Below are positions 61,431 through 64,000 of a DNA stretch of 64,000 bases, in pieces. The DNA comes from Lentisphaerae bacterium GWF2_50_93 (lineage in GTDB: Bacteria > Verrucomicrobiota > Lentisphaeria > Victivallales > GWF2-50-93): the NCBI GenBank assembly GCA_001804815.1, contig MHBI01000099.1:1-64000 (forward strand). The letters are read 5' to 3'. The position numbers and the translations under genes were made by a program. Below the pieces are notes generated by a model. It saw only the letters and a program-made list of their open reading frames with translations. It was not told where the DNA came from and ran no database searches. Each line of letters opens with the position of its first letter. The stretch's first letter is position 1.

Positions 61431-62444
61431 TTACTTCACTTCCATCAGCCAGTTATGCCTGTCGGGAATCTCGCCATACTGTATGCCGGTGAGTTCGTCG
61501 TATAGTTTTTTAAGAATGGGACCGCATTTCTTCCTGTCATATTCCATCGATCTGCTTCCGTGTACGATCCTGCCGATAGGCGTGATTACTACAGCCGTGC
61601 CACAGGCGCCGACTTCCGCGAAATTCGCGATTTCCTTGAATGCTATGGGCCTGCGTTCAACAGGTATGCCCATGTCCTTTGCGAGCTGCATGAGCGATTT
61701 GTTTGTTATGCTCGGAAGTATGGTTTTTGAATCAGGGGTTACGTATTTGCTGTCCTTGGTAATGCCGATGAAGTTGCTGGTCCCGAATTCGTCGACATAC
61801 TGCTTCGACTTCGAATCGAGATAAAGAACTATCGGAAATCCCATCTTCTTGGCCAGGATGTTCGCATGCAGCCCTGCGGCATAGTTTCCGCCCATCTTGA
61901 CGTGTCCGGTGCCCTGGGGCGCGGCCCTGTCGTAATCATCCAGGATAATGGAGTCCACAGGCTTTATATTGCCTTTGTAATAGGCGCCTACCGGCACCAC
62001 GAGCACGATGAAATCATACTGGTCGGACGGGCCTACGCCGATCTTGGGTCCGGTCCCGATGAGCAGGGGCCTGATATACATCGAACCTCCTGTGCCGTAG
62101 GGAGGGACATAGTCCATGTTGGCCTTGACGGCCTTCCTTACCGCTTCGATGAAAACTTCCTCAGGCAGTTCCGCGCAGTGGATATATTTTGCAGTATCAT
62201 TCATCCTCCTCATGTTCTCATGAGGACGGAATATCCTGACTTTCCCATCTTTGCATCTGAAGGCCTTGAGCCCTTCAAAACATGCCTGCCCGTAGTGGAG
62301 GCAGGTCGCAGCGATGTTCATGGTGATGTTCTGAGTCCTCATCAGCGCCGGACGGCTCCATTTGCCGTTCTTGAAAGTCGACCTCACATGGCAGGCCGTA
62401 GGCAGATATTCGAAACCAAGATTGCTCCAGTTTATTTTCGGCAT
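61431..62444 (-). CDS. ilvE: branched-chain-amino-acid aminotransferase
   Basis: 337 residues. Class IV PLP aminotransferase: LHYGQACFEGLKAFR, RPHENMRRMNDTAKY, YIRPLLIGT, the Schiff-base Lys in GHVKMGGNYAA (about residue 187), FGTSNFIGI and CGTAVVITPIG. Length and motifs fit the type II group of bacterial IlvE. It interconverts Leu, Ile and Val with their 2-oxoacids. AGAGAAA precedes the ATG. The 2-oxoacids it makes are possible substrates for an E1 such as the one at 13975, but the two loci are far apart and no link is shown. Confidence 0.95.
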   Translation of the reverse strand: MPKINWSNLGFEYLPTACHVRSTFKNGKWSRPALMRTQNITMNIAATCLHYGQACFEGLKAFRCKDGKVRIFRPHENMRRMNDTAKYIHCAELPEEVFIEAVRKAVKANMDYVPPYGTGGSMYIRPLLIGTGPKIGVGPSDQYDFIVLVVPVGAYYKGNIKPVDSIILDDYDRAAPQGTGHVKMGGNYAAGLHANILAKKMGFPIVLYLDSKSKQYVDEFGTSNFIGITKDSKYVTPDSKTILPSITNKSLMQLAKDMGIPVERRPIAFKEIANFAEVGACGTAVVITPIGRIVHGSRSMEYDRKKCGPILKKLYDELTGIQYGEIPDRHNWLMEVK

Positions 62445-62623
62445 AAATTTCTCTGATGATTATTAGACGTATTTAATTTGTTTTGTATTTGTTAAGGCAT
62501 ATAATAATGACTGAATTAATTCCTACAAATAATGTTTTAACAGTTTTTTTAATAAAGTTTTGGCAAATTGTTGAATTTAAGCTAAAATTAAGACAAAATT
62601 AATTAACTTAACGGAGGTGTATT

Positions 62624-63169
62624 GTGAATAGGTTTTTAAAGCTCGCAGTATCTGCTGTTCTTCTGACGGCGATGGTTGCAGGATCTGGTTGTCACTGGTT
62701 TGGCGGCAGCGAAGGCGACGAGGCCCAGACTGCAGGAAACCTCCCGCCTCCGATAGATGGTCTTACCCCTGGACAGTTCGGTGCACCGGGCGGACTTCCT
62801 CCGACAAGCGGAGTCGAGTGGACACCTATCCAGGGCATGACCCTTCCGACCGTCTATTTCGCATATGACCAGTCCACGATCGGAACGACTGAACAGGCCA
62901 AGCTCGAGCAGGTCGCCAACATCCTCCTCCAGAAAAAAGACGTCAACCTAATCATCGAAGGCAACTGCGATGAACGCGGAAGCATCGAGTACAACAGGGG
63001 GCTCGGTGAACGCCGCGCCCTCGCAGTGAAAGCATATCTCACGAAACTCGGTGTTGCCGACGCCCGCATGCGTACGATCAGCTTCGGTTCGGAACGTCCG
63101 GCCGTGCAGGGTCATGACGAGGCCGCATGGGCGAAGAACAGGAGAGCCGATCTCATAGGCGCAAAGTAA
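62624..63169 (+). CDS. pal: peptidoglycan-associated lipoprotein, OmpA-like
   Basis: 181 residues. GTG start with ACGGAGGTG upstream. Lipoprotein signal with lipobox VAGSGC (Cys about residue 24). A Pro/Gly linker leads to the OmpA C-terminal domain (about 80-181): VYFAYDQSTIG, LIIEGNCDERGSIEYNRGLGERRA and RMRTISFGSERPA, with the Asp and Arg that bind diaminopimelate. It ties the outer membrane to peptidoglycan with the Tol system, showing that the organism is diderm. A terminator follows directly. Confidence 0.92.
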   Translation: MNRFLKLAVSAVLLTAMVAGSGCHWFGGSEGDEAQTAGNLPPPIDGLTPGQFGAPGGLPPTSGVEWTPIQGMTLPTVYFAYDQSTIGTTEQAKLEQVANILLQKKDVNLIIEGNCDERGSIEYNRGLGERRALAVKAYLTKLGVADARMRTISFGSERPAVQGHDEAAWAKNRRADLIGAK

Positions 63170-63184
63170 ATCCTTGATTACAGG

Positions 63185-63229
63185 AATCCTGGATTTGAAG
63201 CTCGGCTTCGAATCCAGGATTTATTTTTT
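63185..63229 (+). terminator. rho-independent terminator after pal
   Basis: A 17-base-pair stem (AATCCTGGATTTGAAGC and its complement with one wobble) with loop TCG, followed by TTATTTTTT. Confidence 0.9.
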
Positions 63230-63234
63230 AACAT

Positions 63235-64000
63235 ATGAAATTAAACAGGGAAATGAAACCGAGAGAGCGTGTCCTGTATGCGATAAGGCACGAGGAAACC
63301 GACCGTGTCCCGCGCTTTGTGAACTTTTCCATGTCTGTCGTCGACAGGCTTCTTGACGAGCTCCAGCTGTCCGATGCAAACTCCCTCAAATCGTATTTTC
63401 AATCCGATGTCGACATGTATGAGATTCCCTACATCTGTCCGCATGTCGATGGCAAGGATCTCTTCGGTATCGAGTATGTACGAACCCCGGAAAGAAACAA
63501 GAATAAAATAAAATTCCATCCACTTGCCAACATACAGGGCGAGGACGACATCGTATACCATGAGTGGCCGAATCCCGACTGGGCGGATTATACCACCCTC
63601 AAGCAGAGACTGTCGACCGCCAATGCCGAGGACAGGTTCACTGCCTCAAGCTGCGGCGGCGGCCTGGTAAACCAGACCTTCAATCTTATCGGACGCGACA
63701 ACTTCCTGTCGGCCATCGATTATAATCCGCATCTGCTGAATGCCGTCATCTGGAAGCTCAATGAGTTTTTCATGGAGGTTGACAGGCGCCTGTTCACCTG
63801 CTGCCATGGCATATTGGACATGAGCTATCATGTGAACGACCTTTCATCCCTGGACAGGGGGCTTTTCCTGGATTTTTTTGCCGGACCGATCTCCGAACTC
63901 AACAGGCAGGCGAAGAGTTTCGGCCTCAAGACAATGCTTTATACTCCTGGGCCGGTAGCTGGCTTGCTTCCGGACCTCATAGGATGCGGATATGACGTGA
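63235..64000 (+). CDS. uroporphyrinogen decarboxylase-family protein, cut by the window end
   Basis: 255 residues are visible and the frame is still open at the last base. The start KPRERVLYAIRHEETDRVPRF is the signature of the broad URO-D/MtbA-type superfamily (decarboxylases, methylcobamide-CoM methyltransferase-like proteins), and a barrel-like sequence follows. It is not the housekeeping HemE pattern: the usual FAGRPWT-like substrate loop is not seen, so a methyltransferase-like or unknown sugar-linked member is likely. The ATG at 63235 is taken as start; the ATG at 63253 just before KPRERV is equally possible. Begins just after the pal terminator. Confidence 0.8.
   Translation, partial: MKLNREMKPRERVLYAIRHEETDRVPRFVNFSMSVVDRLLDELQLSDANSLKSYFQSDVDMYEIPYICPHVDGKDLFGIEYVRTPERNKNKIKFHPLANIQGEDDIVYHEWPNPDWADYTTLKQRLSTANAEDRFTASSCGGGLVNQTFNLIGRDNFLSAIDYNPHLLNAVIWKLNEFFMEVDRRLFTCCHGILDMSYHVNDLSSLDRGLFLDFFAGPISELNRQAKSFGLKTMLYTPGPVAGLLPDLIGCGYDV

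Noticed and set aside
62560..62580. Sigma-54-like TGGCA...TTGAA box upstream of pal
   Set aside because: Spacing is one base short and the -12 GC is missing, so it does not meet the -24/-12 pattern.

Overview
The window looks like a chromosome segment from a PVC-group bacterium, most plausibly a Lentisphaerota/Kiritimatiellota-type or Victivallis-like organism. The reasons are pseudopilin-like proteins with an xFTLIELLVVIAIIAILAA start and an H-x9-DG tail, LacI and GntR sugar regulators placed beside large secreted glycan-active proteins, a Ser/Thr kinase with a zinc-ribbon N terminus, a stand-alone four-helix-bundle protein with a topoisomerase-type zinc ribbon, and intergenic regions packed with short palindromic repeats. 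The taxonomy is an inference from gene style. No rRNA, tRNA or CRISPR array was recognised.

Region 1 (1-21.4 kb) holds a secreted esterase, a 1988-residue secreted beta-rich protein, and a gene series that reads as one unusual acyl/polyketide-type locus. In order these are a free lipoyl plus E3-binding-domain protein with no acyltransferase, a FabG-like ketoreductase, a catalytic ketosynthase, a second ketosynthase that has lost all three catalytic residues (chain-length-factor-like), E1 alpha and E1 beta of a 2-oxoacid dehydrogenase, a GT2 glycosyltransferase, an acyl carrier protein, two alpha/beta hydrolases resembling the pair found in exosortase-A polysaccharide loci, a GT4 glycosyltransferase and a Gfo/Idh/MocA oxidoreductase. 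This is the best candidate for an undescribed system in the window.

Region 2 (21.6-24.1 kb) carries a spore-photoproduct-lyase-like radical SAM protein, an orphan gene and a repeat field. Region 3 (24.1-46.9 kb) is glycan utilisation. One minus-strand set is LacI, pseudopilin, secreted clan-A glycosidase and GH29 fucosidase. A divergent LacI gene has a readable promoter and operator. A second minus-strand set is a GntR/periplasmic-binding-type regulator, a pseudopilin, two giant CBM9/beta-propeller proteins, a frameshifted small secreted protein and an SGNH esterase. A divergent chorismate-synthase homologue lies upstream of the GntR gene.

Region 4 (47.2-52.4 kb) has an ElaB/YqjD-YqjE-like membrane pair and a pentose operon (ribulokinase, ribulose-phosphate 4-epimerase, fucose/arabinose-isomerase-family protein). 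Region 5 (52.6-64 kb) is more ordinary: a GT-C-like membrane protein, the four-helix-bundle protein, RpoN, a WalJ/YycJ-like metallo-beta-lactamase-fold protein, the Ser/Thr kinase, IlvE, Pal and the start of a uroporphyrinogen-decarboxylase-family gene.

Most intergenic spaces hold REP/REPIN-like elements. These are one or two hairpins bounded by GTAG/AGTA (or GGAG) on one side and the complement on the other. They also enter genes: a four-copy 63-bp array sits in frame inside the catalytic ketosynthase, another forms the N terminus of the GT2 protein, and two elements contribute the stop codons of upstream genes.
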